DNA of 64,000 bases, from assembly GCF_003711205.1 (NCBI RefSeq), contig NZ_CP031013.1:4134501-4198500 (forward strand), in the 5' to 3' direction. A model generated the notes under the pieces. It was not told where the DNA came from. It saw only the letters and a list, made by a program, of their open reading frames with translations, and made no database searches. This document shows positions 10,183 through 17,935 of this stretch, piece after piece (the first letter of the stretch is position 1; the number at the start of each line of letters is the position of its first letter). The translations under genes and the position numbers were made by a program. The stretch is from Polaromonas sp. SP1. GTDB taxonomy: Bacteria; Pseudomonadota; Gammaproteobacteria; Burkholderiales; Burkholderiaceae_C.

Positions 10183-10204
10183 AAAACCCGCCGAAGCGGG
10201 TTTT
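10183..10204 (-). terminator. Rho-independent terminator, copy of the phaB terminator
   Basis: The stem AAAACCCGC / GCGGGTTTT with a CGAA loop is followed on the minus strand by a T-run. It is identical to the terminator behind phaB at 12137 and belongs to the duplicated 3'-end segment. Confidence 0.8.
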
Positions 10205-10226
10205 CCAGAAACAGGGCTGCGTCAGC

Positions 10227-10388
10227 TCAGCCCATGTGCAAACCGCCGTTAAGCGAGAAGTCGGCGCCGGTGGCGTAGCCGCCTTCATCAGCGGCGATCC
10301 ACGAAATGATGGACGCAATTTCTTCAGGCCGACCCAGCCGCTTTGCCGGCACATCAAGGCGGATTGACTTGACCATGTCAGTGCCTAT
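10227..10388 (-). pseudogene. phaB: Truncated second copy of the phaB 3' end
   Basis: The reverse strand encodes about the last 53 residues of an acetoacetyl-CoA reductase, including GGYATGADFSLNGGLHMG and the stop, in an unbroken frame. Compared with the intact gene it lacks 24 bp in phase (8 codons near VPAKRLG). It is nearly identical over the last 60 bp and the terminator, but more diverged further in, mostly at third positions or by conservative changes. On its 5' side homology ends at about 10388 against an in-frame TAA. It is a remnant of a paralogue or a duplicated 3' end, separated from the intact gene by the ankyrin gene. Confidence 0.85.
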
Positions 10389-10412
10389 TTAGCCACCTAC
10401 TGTTTACTTAGT

Positions 10413-11900
10413 TTATTTTCTCGTGCGAGGAGAGGCAGTTCGAAGGCTCTCCGGCCATGAAATCAAGGCGGAGGCTGGTGCAATGTCTCCGACCACAAAC
10501 CGATCGGTCTCGGAAATTGAGAGCGGAGGCACGCCACGAAGCGTTATCGGATTGAATGTCCGAGACGAGGGACGCGCAGCCGAGTAAGGAACAAGTTTAA
10601 TTTGGTCACTCCCGGTCTGTCGATCTAGATGCACGATGGTCAGATGACAGACGCCACTACCTCCAATAATGACAGGGCGCAAAGGATCAAAGCTGAGTTC
10701 GTCACGGAAGCTGGAGCGAAAGTCATTCAGTGCGATAACGCCAAGAATATGCGCATCTTTGGTGCGGTGGATCACCCATTTTGTTGGTGTTTCCCGCGCA
10801 TTGATCAGTAACAGCAACACAGGTTCTTTTGTTTTTCCAACAGTGACTGCAGTGACATCACCTTCGAGGGAGGGGCGCACTCCATCTTTTCTCTTGCGTA
10901 CGAGCCCAATGAATTCAAAGCCCGGATAAGCACCAATTTCTGGAAAATAACATGCAGACCGTGCGGGACTGAAGTTCTTTGGTACGTCGGATTTGTTGGC
11001 GGGCACCCCTGGAACAATCCCGGGACTAAGCTTGACGACAGTTGAAAGTCGTCGGGTCAACTCAATAACGGGTTCGTAATCTGACATATCGGCACGGGCA
11101 TCCGCCATAGAAAGCAGACCGTATTCGAATTCCGTTCCGCGAAAATCGAATGACTGACCTTTTGCGAGTTCCTCAACGACGGCCCAGTTCGATTCAACGA
11201 TACCGCCACCCGCAGTCCGAGCAGAACGAGTCCAGCTTTGAAAGGCTTCAACGGTGACACGAGCCCCAAGTTGCTTGAGTAAGGGATACATCTCGCGACG
11301 CAAACAACCGGTAATACTCCTAAGTGGGTCCGGATCGTTGATGTTCGCACCACGCGCAAGCAGCATTCGATATGCTTCGATCATTCGCCGCTGGATCTGC
11401 TCTTTGGACAGACCATTTGGTGCATCGCCGTATTGTTGCCCAAAGCCACATCTCGTGAAGATCGAACTTCGGTTCCCAGAGGATTTCGCACTTGGGTCAG
11501 CACCCATATCCAACAGCCATCGCACAACTTCGAGATTGCCATTGGCAACCGCGTAATCCAGAGGGAACTCACCGTGACTGCAGTGCACCGGTTGAAGGAG
11601 CATCTGATTCCTGACATCGTCGCGCCACGCTTTTATAGCGGCAGGATCGTTTGCGTCAGGTTTTGATTGTCGTTTTAGATACGTCAGCCGTCGTGAAGTG
11701 TTTGCTGAAATATACGATTCGATTGTTGACGGCGTGCCAAACGCTAATGTGCGGGCATACTCTCTGTCGAATCCACATCCTCCAGAATCACCAATGGCAA
11801 GGGCATCGCCGCCACCTAAGGTGAGCAGTGTCACGAGCGATATCTGGGCGAGCAATTTCTCGGATTTCGACAATCGTGACTTGGTAAAAAGCAAAGCCAT
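10413..11900 (-). CDS. Secreted ankyrin-repeat protein of unknown function
   Basis: The 495-residue protein starts with a basic region and a hydrophobic core (LLAQISLVTLLTLGGGDALA), a likely Sec signal peptide cleaved near residue 35. Ankyrin-type repeats follow: FPLDYAVANGNLEVVRWLLD then MGADP, and MIEAYRMLLARGANINDPD. The C-terminal half (about 290 to 495) matches nothing I recognise; it is rich in beta-like segments and has scattered cysteines. Codon use is clearly more A+T rich than in neighbouring genes. It sits between intact phaB and a truncated phaB 3' copy, suggesting arrival by insertion. Periplasmic protein-protein interaction is plausible, but partner and role are unknown. Downstream, the spacer 11901 to 12130 up to phaB shows no gene. 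Confidence 0.78.
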   Translation of the reverse strand: MALLFTKSRLSKSEKLLAQISLVTLLTLGGGDALAIGDSGGCGFDREYARTLAFGTPSTIESYISANTSRRLTYLKRQSKPDANDPAAIKAWRDDVRNQMLLQPVHCSHGEFPLDYAVANGNLEVVRWLLDMGADPSAKSSGNRSSIFTRCGFGQQYGDAPNGLSKEQIQRRMIEAYRMLLARGANINDPDPLRSITGCLRREMYPLLKQLGARVTVEAFQSWTRSARTAGGGIVESNWAVVEELAKGQSFDFRGTEFEYGLLSMADARADMSDYEPVIELTRRLSTVVKLSPGIVPGVPANKSDVPKNFSPARSACYFPEIGAYPGFEFIGLVRKRKDGVRPSLEGDVTAVTVGKTKEPVLLLLINARETPTKWVIHRTKDAHILGVIALNDFRSSFRDELSFDPLRPVIIGGSGVCHLTIVHLDRQTGSDQIKLVPYSAARPSSRTFNPITLRGVPPLSISETDRFVVGDIAPASALISWPESLRTASPRTRK

Positions 11901-12136
11901 TTCAGTTCAATCTTTCTGACGTTTTTAATTAGCCGCAGTGCTACGCGTATGAGATAACCACAGTGCTGGGTATGAGCAAGATGTCTGCGGCTAACTTACC
12001 GCCGTCGAAAAGGATAGATTGCTACCGCCCCACTTCAGTTGTCCATCCTACCCCCTGATACAACCCCTTGAATGCCTACTTTCTGGCAAACTTTCGGGGG
12101 ACCGAATACTTTTTTGAATCGAAGGCCCCTTATAAA

Positions 12137-12158
12137 AAAACCCGCCGAAGCGGGTTTT
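12137..12158 (-). terminator. Rho-independent terminator of the phaCAB operon
   Basis: The hairpin AAAACCCGC-CGAA-GCGGGTTTT lies 23 bp after the phaB stop on the minus strand and is followed by a T-run. It closes the PHA operon. The same sequence is repeated at 10183. Confidence 0.88.
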
Positions 12159-12180
12159 CCAGAAACAGGGCTGCGTCAGC

Positions 12181-12918
12181 TCAGCCCATGTGCAAACCGC
12201 CGTTAAGCGAGAAGTCGGCGCCCGTGGCGTAGCCGCCTTCGTCAGATGCGATCCAGGAAATGATGGACGCGATTTCTTCAGGCTGGCCGAGCCGCTTGGC
12301 GGGCACACCCGCCACGATCTTTTCGAGCACATCGGGGCGAATGGCTTTGACCATGTCGGTGCCGATATAACCCGGGCTGACGGTGTTGACGGTCACGCCT
12401 TTGGAGGCAACCTCTTGCGCCAGCGCCATGGTGAAGCCGTGCAGGCCCGCCTTGGCGGTGGAGTAGTTAACCTGGCCGAACTGGCCCTTCTGGCCGTTGA
12501 CCGACGAGATGTTGATGATGCGGCCAAAGCCCGCTTCAATCATGCCTTCAATGACCTGCTTGGTCACGTTGAACATGCTGTTGAGGTTGGTGGAGATCAC
12601 GGCGTCCCAATCGGCCTTGCTCATCTTGCGGAACTGGCCGTCGCGCGTGATGCCGGCATTGTTGACCAGCACCGCCACGGGGCCGTGCTCGGCCTTGACC
12701 TTGTCGAAGGCGGCGACGGTGGAGTCCCAGTCGCCGACATTGCCCACCGAGGCGTAGAAGGTGTGGCCCAGGGCCTTTTGCTCGTCAAGCCACTTGGTGT
12801 AGTCGCGCGTGGGCCCGCAGCCCGCCACCACGGTATACCCGTCCTTGTCCAGCCGCTGGCAGATGGCGGTTCCGATGCCGCCCATGCCACCTGTGACGTA
12901 CGCTACTTTTTTTGCCAT
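12181..12918 (-). CDS. phaB: Acetoacetyl-CoA reductase
   Basis: The 245-residue SDR enzyme reduces acetoacetyl-CoA to (R)-3-hydroxybutyryl-CoA with NADPH, the second step of polyhydroxybutyrate synthesis. It shows the Rossmann start VAYVTGGMGGIGTAICQRL, LVNNAGITRD, the catalytic INISSVNGQKGQFGQVNYST segment (Ser, Tyr; then Lys in AKAGLHGF) and the C-terminal GADFSLNGGLHMG. A good ribosome site (AAGGAGAG) precedes the ATG. It is third in the phaC-phaA-phaB operon. Its 3' end is duplicated at 10227. Confidence 0.96.
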   Translation of the reverse strand: MAKKVAYVTGGMGGIGTAICQRLDKDGYTVVAGCGPTRDYTKWLDEQKALGHTFYASVGNVGDWDSTVAAFDKVKAEHGPVAVLVNNAGITRDGQFRKMSKADWDAVISTNLNSMFNVTKQVIEGMIEAGFGRIINISSVNGQKGQFGQVNYSTAKAGLHGFTMALAQEVASKGVTVNTVSPGYIGTDMVKAIRPDVLEKIVAGVPAKRLGQPEEIASIISWIASDEGGYATGADFSLNGGLHMG

Positions 12919-12991
12919 GACTCTCTCCTTGATTTTGTGAATTATGAAAAACCGTTGATGCTTTGGCCGCCCGGCCTGCCATCAAGCGTTT

Positions 12992-13040
12992 GCTATAACT
13001 TTTATAGCTACCTGCGCATGATTGGCGTGGGCTAGAGGCC
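12992..13040 (+). repeat. 49-bp dispersed repeat, copy between phaA and phaB
   Basis: The unit starts GCTATAACTTTTATAGC and ends TGGGCTAGAGGCC, matching the family consensus. It lies in the 136-bp phaA-phaB spacer, in the orientation opposite to transcription. Confidence 0.85.
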
Positions 13041-13054
13041 TTTTTACCTGATAT

Positions 13055-14233
13055 TCAGCGCTCCAGTGTGAGGGCAACCCCCATGCCGCCGCCGATGCAG
13101 AGACTGGCGATGCCCTTTTTGGCATCGCGCCTGGCCATCTCATGCAGCAGGGTCACCAGGATGCGGCAGCCGGACGCGCCGATCGGATGGCCGATGGCAA
13201 TAGCGCCGCCGTTCACGTTGACCTTGCTGGTGTCCCAGCCCATTTCCTTGTTGACCGCGCAGGCCTGTGCCGCGAAGGCTTCGTTGATCTCGAGCAGGTC
13301 GAGGTCTTGCGCCTTCCAGCCGGCGCGCTGCAGCGCCTTGGTCGACGCCGGCACCGGGCCCATGCCCATGTAGGCTGGGTCCAGACCCGTGGTGGCGTAG
13401 CTCGCAATACGCGCCAGGGGTTTGAGCCCCAGTGCAGCGGCTTTCTTGGCCGTCATCACCATCACGGCGGCCGCGCCGTCGTTGAGGCCCGAGGCATTGC
13501 CTGCCGTCACGCCGCCGGCTTTGTCAAACGCCGGGCGCAGGCCTGCCAGGCCTTCGGCGCTGGTTTTGCGGTTGATGAATTCGTCGGCGGCAAACACCAC
13601 CGGGTCGCCCTTTTTCTGCGGGATGGTGATGGGGATGATTTCATCCTTGAACTTGCCGGCGTCTTGCGCAGCCGCGGCCTTGGTCTGGCTGGCCAGGGCC
13701 AGCGCGTCCTGCGCTTCACGGTCGATGCCGTATTTCTTGGCCACGTTTTCGGCGGTGATGCCCATGTGGTACTGGTTGTAGACGTCCCACAGGCCGTCGA
13801 CGATCATGGAGTCGACCATCTTCCAGTCGCCCATGCGCTGGCCGTCGCGCGAACCGTTGAGCACGTGAGGTGCGGCGCTCATGTTTTCCTGGCCGCCGGC
13901 GATCACGATTTCGCTGTCGCCGGTGGCCACCGACTGGGCCGCCAGCATGACGGCTTTGAGGCCGGAGCCGCACACCGCGTTGATGGTCAGGCCCGGAATG
14001 CCGTTGGGAAAACCTGCCTTGATGACCGACTGGCGCGCCGGGTTCTGGCCCACACCAGCGGTGAGCACCTGGCCCATGATGACTTCACCCAGCTGGTCGG
14101 CGCTGAGGCCCGAACGCTCCAGCACGCCCTTGATGACCGCGGCGCCGAAATCTGTGGCAGGGATCTTGGCCAGCGAGCCGCCAAATTTGCCCACGGCCGT
14201 GCGGCCGGCTGCAACGATAACGATGTCTTCCAT
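13055..14233 (-). CDS. phaA: Acetyl-CoA acetyltransferase (beta-ketothiolase)
   Basis: The 392-residue thiolase condenses two acetyl-CoA into acetoacetyl-CoA, the first step of PHB synthesis. Catalytic signatures are present: NAVCGSGLKAVMLAAQ with the nucleophilic Cys, NVNGGAIAIGHPIGASGCR with the His, and CIGGGMGVA with the second Cys. Length is exactly that of bacterial PhaA. The start MEDIVIVAAGRTAVGKFGG is the family start and has an AAGGAAAG ribosome site upstream. It is the middle gene of the pha operon, 58 bp after phaC. Confidence 0.96.
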   Translation of the reverse strand: MEDIVIVAAGRTAVGKFGGSLAKIPATDFGAAVIKGVLERSGLSADQLGEVIMGQVLTAGVGQNPARQSVIKAGFPNGIPGLTINAVCGSGLKAVMLAAQSVATGDSEIVIAGGQENMSAAPHVLNGSRDGQRMGDWKMVDSMIVDGLWDVYNQYHMGITAENVAKKYGIDREAQDALALASQTKAAAAQDAGKFKDEIIPITIPQKKGDPVVFAADEFINRKTSAEGLAGLRPAFDKAGGVTAGNASGLNDGAAAVMVMTAKKAAALGLKPLARIASYATTGLDPAYMGMGPVPASTKALQRAGWKAQDLDLLEINEAFAAQACAVNKEMGWDTSKVNVNGGAIAIGHPIGASGCRILVTLLHEMARRDAKKGIASLCIGGGMGVALTLER

Positions 14234-14291
14234 GATGTCTTTCCTTGTGAAGTTTTTTGGATGGTTTTAAAGAAGCGGTGGCTTGCGCAAC

Positions 14292-16010
14292 TCAGGCCTT
14301 TGCCTTGACGTAGCGGCCCGGTGCGGCCTCGATAACTTTGTATTGGCGGTTGCCGTATGTTTTGGGTGCAGCAATTTGCTTGCCAGCATGGCCCTTGAGC
14401 CAGGCAGACCAGTCCGTCCACCAGCTGCCGGGGTGTTCGGTCGCCCCCTTGAGCCAATCTGCCTGCGCCGCCGGGAATTTGCCCTGCGGCAGTTTGTCGT
14501 TGGTCCAGTAGCTGCGTTTTTTCTTGGCCGGCGGGTTGATCACACCGGCGATGTGGCCCGAAGCGCCCATCACAAAACGTTTTTTGCCCGGCAGATGCTG
14601 GGTCGAGGCGTAGGCGCCGCCGATCGGCACGATGTGGTCTTCGCGCGAGCCGTAGAGGTAAACCGGGATGTCGACCTTGCGCAAATCCACCTTCTGGCCG
14701 CACACCGAAACCTTGCCGGGTTTGACCAGGTTGTTTTCAAAGTAGGTGTTGCGCAGGTACCAGGCGTAAAAAGGCCCGGGCAGGTTGGTGGAGTCGCTGT
14801 TCCAGTAAAGCAGGTCAAAAGGCGGCGGCGTTTCGCCCTTGAGGTAGTTGCCCACCACGTAGTTCCATACCAGGTCGTTGGGGCGCAGGAAGCTGAAGGT
14901 GGACGCGAGGTCTTGCCCCTTGAGCAAACCGCCCTGCCCCATCTCGGCCTCGCGGTATTTGACGGACGTTTCGTCGATGAAGATGTCGAGGATGCCGGTG
15001 TCGGTGAAGTCGAGGAAGGATGTCAGCAGCGTGGCGCTGGCCACCGGCTTCTTGCCCCTGGCCGCCAGCACCGACAGCGCCGTGCCCAGGATGGTCCCAC
15101 CCACGCAAAAGCCAAGCGCATTCAGTGTCTTGGCGCCGGTGATCTCCTGCACCACGTCGATCGCCTTGATGGCGGCGTGCTCAATGTAGTCGTCCCAGGT
15201 CTTGCCGGCCATGGACTCGTCGGGATTGCGCCAGCTGACCACAAAGGTGCGGTGCCCTTCACTCACCGCATAGCGGATCAGCGAGTTCTCGGGCTGCAGG
15301 TCGAGAATGTAGAACTTGTTGATGCAGGGCGGGATCAGCAGGAAGGGCTTTTCATACACCTTGGCCGTGAGCGGCTTGTACTCGAGCAACTGAAAGAATT
15401 CATTTTCAAACACCACGGCGCCTTCAGTGGTGGCGACGTTTTTGCCGACTTCGAACACGCTTTCGTCCGTCATCGAGACATGGCCCTGCTTCATGTCGTG
15501 CAGCAGGTTGGTGATGCCCTGGGCGATGCTTTCGCCCCGGCTTTCGATGGCCTTTTGCTGGGCCTCGGCGTTCAGCGCCAGGAAGTTGCTGGGCGCGGTG
15601 GCGGCCATCCATTGCTCCACCGCGAAGCGCACGCGGGCGCGCATCTTGGCGTCGCCTTCCACAGCGTCCGCCAGCCCCATGAGGGTGCGTGCATTGAGCA
15701 GGTAGGCTGAGGCGGAGAATTTCGAAACGGGGTTGGATTTCCAGGCTTCGCTGGAAAACCGGCGGTCGGAAAACGCCGGGGCATCTGCACCATCCTGCAG
15801 GCCTTGGTTCCAAAGGGCTGAAGCCTCTGCGAGGTAGCGCTGCTGAAGCGCCTGCAATTTGGCTGCATCAAACTGCAGGCCGGCTTGTGCCGCCGGGAAG
15901 CCGGGTGTTGCGCCGGCCTGGGTCATGGCGCCCATGGCCTGTTGAAGGCCTGCCGCAAAGGTCTCTTGCATCTGCCGGGCCGCTTCGGCCTGCTTTGCGT
16001 CAAAATTCAT
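14292..16010 (-). CDS. phaC: Class I poly(R)-hydroxyalkanoic acid synthase
   Basis: The 572-residue enzyme polymerises (R)-3-hydroxyacyl-CoA at the granule surface. It has the N-terminal PhaC domain, SRFSASAYLLNAR-like region, and an alpha/beta-hydrolase core with the lipase-like box LGFCVGGTILG, whose Cys is the nucleophile. The DIPVYLYGSREDHIVP segment (catalytic Asp) and GASGHIAGVINPP (catalytic His) follow. Residue count is typical of class I, which needs no PhaE or PhaR. It heads the phaC-phaA-phaB operon; a GGGGAGACAAG ribosome site precedes the ATG. No phasin gene is visible nearby. Confidence 0.95.
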   Translation of the reverse strand: MNFDAKQAEAARQMQETFAAGLQQAMGAMTQAGATPGFPAAQAGLQFDAAKLQALQQRYLAEASALWNQGLQDGADAPAFSDRRFSSEAWKSNPVSKFSASAYLLNARTLMGLADAVEGDAKMRARVRFAVEQWMAATAPSNFLALNAEAQQKAIESRGESIAQGITNLLHDMKQGHVSMTDESVFEVGKNVATTEGAVVFENEFFQLLEYKPLTAKVYEKPFLLIPPCINKFYILDLQPENSLIRYAVSEGHRTFVVSWRNPDESMAGKTWDDYIEHAAIKAIDVVQEITGAKTLNALGFCVGGTILGTALSVLAARGKKPVASATLLTSFLDFTDTGILDIFIDETSVKYREAEMGQGGLLKGQDLASTFSFLRPNDLVWNYVVGNYLKGETPPPFDLLYWNSDSTNLPGPFYAWYLRNTYFENNLVKPGKVSVCGQKVDLRKVDIPVYLYGSREDHIVPIGGAYASTQHLPGKKRFVMGASGHIAGVINPPAKKKRSYWTNDKLPQGKFPAAQADWLKGATEHPGSWWTDWSAWLKGHAGKQIAAPKTYGNRQYKVIEAAPGRYVKAKA

Positions 16011-16118
16011 CTTGTCTCCCCGATCATGTTGAGTCTCGGTGACTCTTTTGAGTACACCAACAGTATCGTAGGATTTGCATTACAAATTGCCACCCCCAGC
16101 GCGGAGTTCTACGTATTT

Positions 16119-16463
16119 ATGTATTTGATTGTCATCGCCTGGATTTACGTCGTCTTCATGATGAGTGTTGCCGAAGCCACCAACAGCACCGGCACCGTCC
16201 TGGGCGCACTGGTTACCTTTGTACTCTATGGATTGGGGCCTGTGGCATTGGTGGTTTACCTGATGGGTGCACCGGCGCGCAGCAAGGCGATCAAAAAGCG
16301 GGCTGCACAGGAGCTCGCCGAACAGGCCGCGGCGGACAAAGCAGCAGCCAACCAGACAGATGCGCTCCGTTCAGCTGCGCCAGATGCAGGCAGCCATGCG
16401 GCCGGTGGTGCCGAAGCCGTTGCCGGCTACGCCCGCGTCGCGCCGGTGGGAAAAGAACCTTGA
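16119..16463 (+). CDS. Small membrane protein next to phaC, unknown function
   Basis: From the ATG at 16119 the product is 114 residues: MYLIVIAWIYVVFMMSVAEA and VLGALVTFVLYGLGPVALVV form two transmembrane helices. A charged Ala/Lys-rich cytosolic tail (AKRAAQELAEQAAADKAAA-like) and a Gly/Ala-rich end follow. An in-frame ATG at 16026 would add 31 residues but would start only 15 bp from the divergent phaC start, leaving no promoter room, so I prefer 16119. Its 3' end overlaps the convergent pgeF gene by 93 bp, unusually long. The function is unknown. Confidence 0.65.
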   Translation: MYLIVIAWIYVVFMMSVAEATNSTGTVLGALVTFVLYGLGPVALVVYLMGAPARSKAIKKRAAQELAEQAAADKAAANQTDALRSAAPDAGSHAAGGAEAVAGYARVAPVGKEP

Positions 16464-17171
16464 AGGATTTCGCACCGTGCACCAGGCATCGCTGCCGTCA
16501 TTGCCGTAGACCTGGGTAATTCCCATCGCCTTCAGGCGCAAGCGCGCCAGCGCCGGCAGGTCGGCCAGGTATTTGCCGGGCCCGCCGGGTACAAACAGCT
16601 TTCCCGCTCCAGGCAGCACCGCTTCAAATGCGGCCTTGACTTCAGCGCCCACTTCAAAGGCGGAAGGCCCGATGCACGGGCCCAGCCATGCTATTGTTTT
16701 GATAGCGGCCTGCCCACGCCCTTGTTGGGCCAGGGCACGAAATGACGCATAAGCCGCTTCAAGGACACCGTCTGCCAGCCCGCGCCAGCCCGCATGCGCA
16801 GCGGCCACGACTGCGCCGTCTTCGCTGGCCAGCAGCACCGGCAGGCAGTCGGCCACCATGATGGTGCATGCCAACCCCGCCTGGTCCGTCACGCAGGCAT
16901 CGGCTTTCTGGCCGTCGGCGGAATCGGCATGCAGCACCAGCACTTCGCGGCCATGCACCTGCTGCAGAAACACCGGCTGGCTGCCCGTTGCCCGCCGCAG
17001 CACATCGCGGTTGGCGGCAACGTGGGCCGGCAGGTCGCCCACGTGGTCGCCCAGGTTCAGGCTGTCATAAGGCACGGGCGAGACGCCGCCGGCGCGCGTG
17101 GTGAACACCGCCCGCACGCCGACCGGCGCCGGCCAGTCGGGAACCAGCCAATCGGCATGCAGCACGGGCAC
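16371..17171 (-). CDS. pgeF: Peptidoglycan editing factor / multicopper-like polyphenol oxidase (YfiH)
   Basis: The protein belongs to the YfiH/LACC1 family: VRAVFTTRAGGVSPVPYDSLNLG, FLQQVHGREV, ACTIMVADCLPVLLA, AAHAGWRGLADGVLE and the WLGPCIGPSAFEVG block hold the conserved His and Cys metal or purine ligands. PgeF prevents L-Ser being built into the stem peptide, and related proteins act on purine nucleosides. The longest frame starts with ATG at 17240, inside maiA by 64 bp; GTG at 17171 (or 17165), just after the maiA stop and preceded by GAGG, seems more likely. A 49-bp repeat lies in frame before WLGPCIGP. The C-terminal 31 codons overlap the convergent small membrane gene. Confidence 0.82.
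   Translation of the reverse strand: MPVLHADWLVPDWPAPVGVRAVFTTRAGGVSPVPYDSLNLGDHVGDLPAHVAANRDVLRRATGSQPVFLQQVHGREVLVLHADSADGQKADACVTDQAGLACTIMVADCLPVLLASEDGAVVAAAHAGWRGLADGVLEAAYASFRALAQQGRGQAAIKTIAWLGPCIGPSAFEVGAEVKAAFEAVLPGAGKLFVPGGPGKYLADLPALARLRLKAMGITQVYGNDGSDAWCTVRNPSRFFSHRRDAGVAGNGFGTTGRMAACIWRS
16690..16738 (+). repeat. 49-bp dispersed repeat, copy inside pgeF
   Basis: The unit starts GCTATTGTTTTGATAGCGGC and ends TTGGGCCAGGGCAC, a diverged family member. On the pgeF strand it encodes ALAQQGRGQAAIKTIAW with no stop, in the same reading frame used by the copy in the enoyl-CoA hydratase gene at 63288. Confidence 0.75.
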
Positions 17172-17176
17172 TGGCT

Positions 17177-17815
17177 TCAGGCCTCGTTGTCGGGGCAAGC
17201 GGACGGCTGTGCCTTCTGAAACGCCGGCAGCTTCATGCACGCATCAAACGCGGCCATGGTGCGCGGCAAACCGTCAAAGCTCACGTTAAAACGTTTGGCG
17301 TTAAAGATCTGCGGCACCAGGCAGCAATCGGCCAGCGTGGGTGTGTTGCCGTAGCAATAGGTCGATGCGGGCAGCTGGGCCAGCTGGCGCTCAAAGGCCT
17401 CCAGGCCTTCACGGCACCAGTGCACGTACCAGGCGTTCTTGGCTGCCTCGTCGAGCTTGAGCTCCTTGACCAAATACTTGAGGACACGCAGATTGTTGAT
17501 GGGGTGAATTTCGCAGGCGATGGACTGCGCCAGCGCGCGCACCTTGGCGCGGCCCAGCGCGTCGGCCGGCAGCAGCGCCGGCTCGGGGTGCTTTTCGTCC
17601 AGGTATTCAATGATGGCCATGGACTGCGAGAGCTTTTCGCCGTCCACTTCCAGCAGCGGCACCAGGGTGTCGACCGCCAGGTTGGCATAGGGCGGCTGCT
17701 TGTGCTCGCCTTTGGCGATGTGCACGGGAACGTAGTCGTAGCTGAGGCCTTTGAGCTCCATCGCAATGCGTACACGAAAGGACGAAGAAGAGCGGAAATA
17801 GTTGTGGAGTTTCAT
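17177..17815 (-). CDS. maiA: Maleylacetoacetate isomerase (zeta-class GST)
   Basis: The 212-residue protein has the zeta-class active-site motif RSSSSFRVRIAMELKGL (SSxxxRVRIA), LVPLLEVDG, LSQSMAIIEYLDEKHP, and CEIHPINNLRVL in the helical domain. The enzyme performs glutathione-dependent cis-trans isomerisation of maleylacetoacetate (tyrosine breakdown) or of maleylpyruvate (gentisate pathway). No homogentisate genes are adjacent. The gentisate operon at 28 to 32 kb lacks its own isomerase, so this gene is the nearest candidate to fill that step (inference). It is immediately upstream of pgeF on the same strand. Confidence 0.9.
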   Translation of the reverse strand: MKLHNYFRSSSSFRVRIAMELKGLSYDYVPVHIAKGEHKQPPYANLAVDTLVPLLEVDGEKLSQSMAIIEYLDEKHPEPALLPADALGRAKVRALAQSIACEIHPINNLRVLKYLVKELKLDEAAKNAWYVHWCREGLEAFERQLAQLPASTYCYGNTPTLADCCLVPQIFNAKRFNVSFDGLPRTMAAFDACMKLPAFQKAQPSACPDNEA

Positions 17816-17935
17816 CTCTAAAGCATAAACCGAAACGGTGTCTGACCTCGTCCGAATCGCCTTTGCGACTCATGCGAGTCCTTGCCGCCGCTACCATTTC
17901 ACCAACCCATTCAAACCATTCAGCGGAGACAAACC

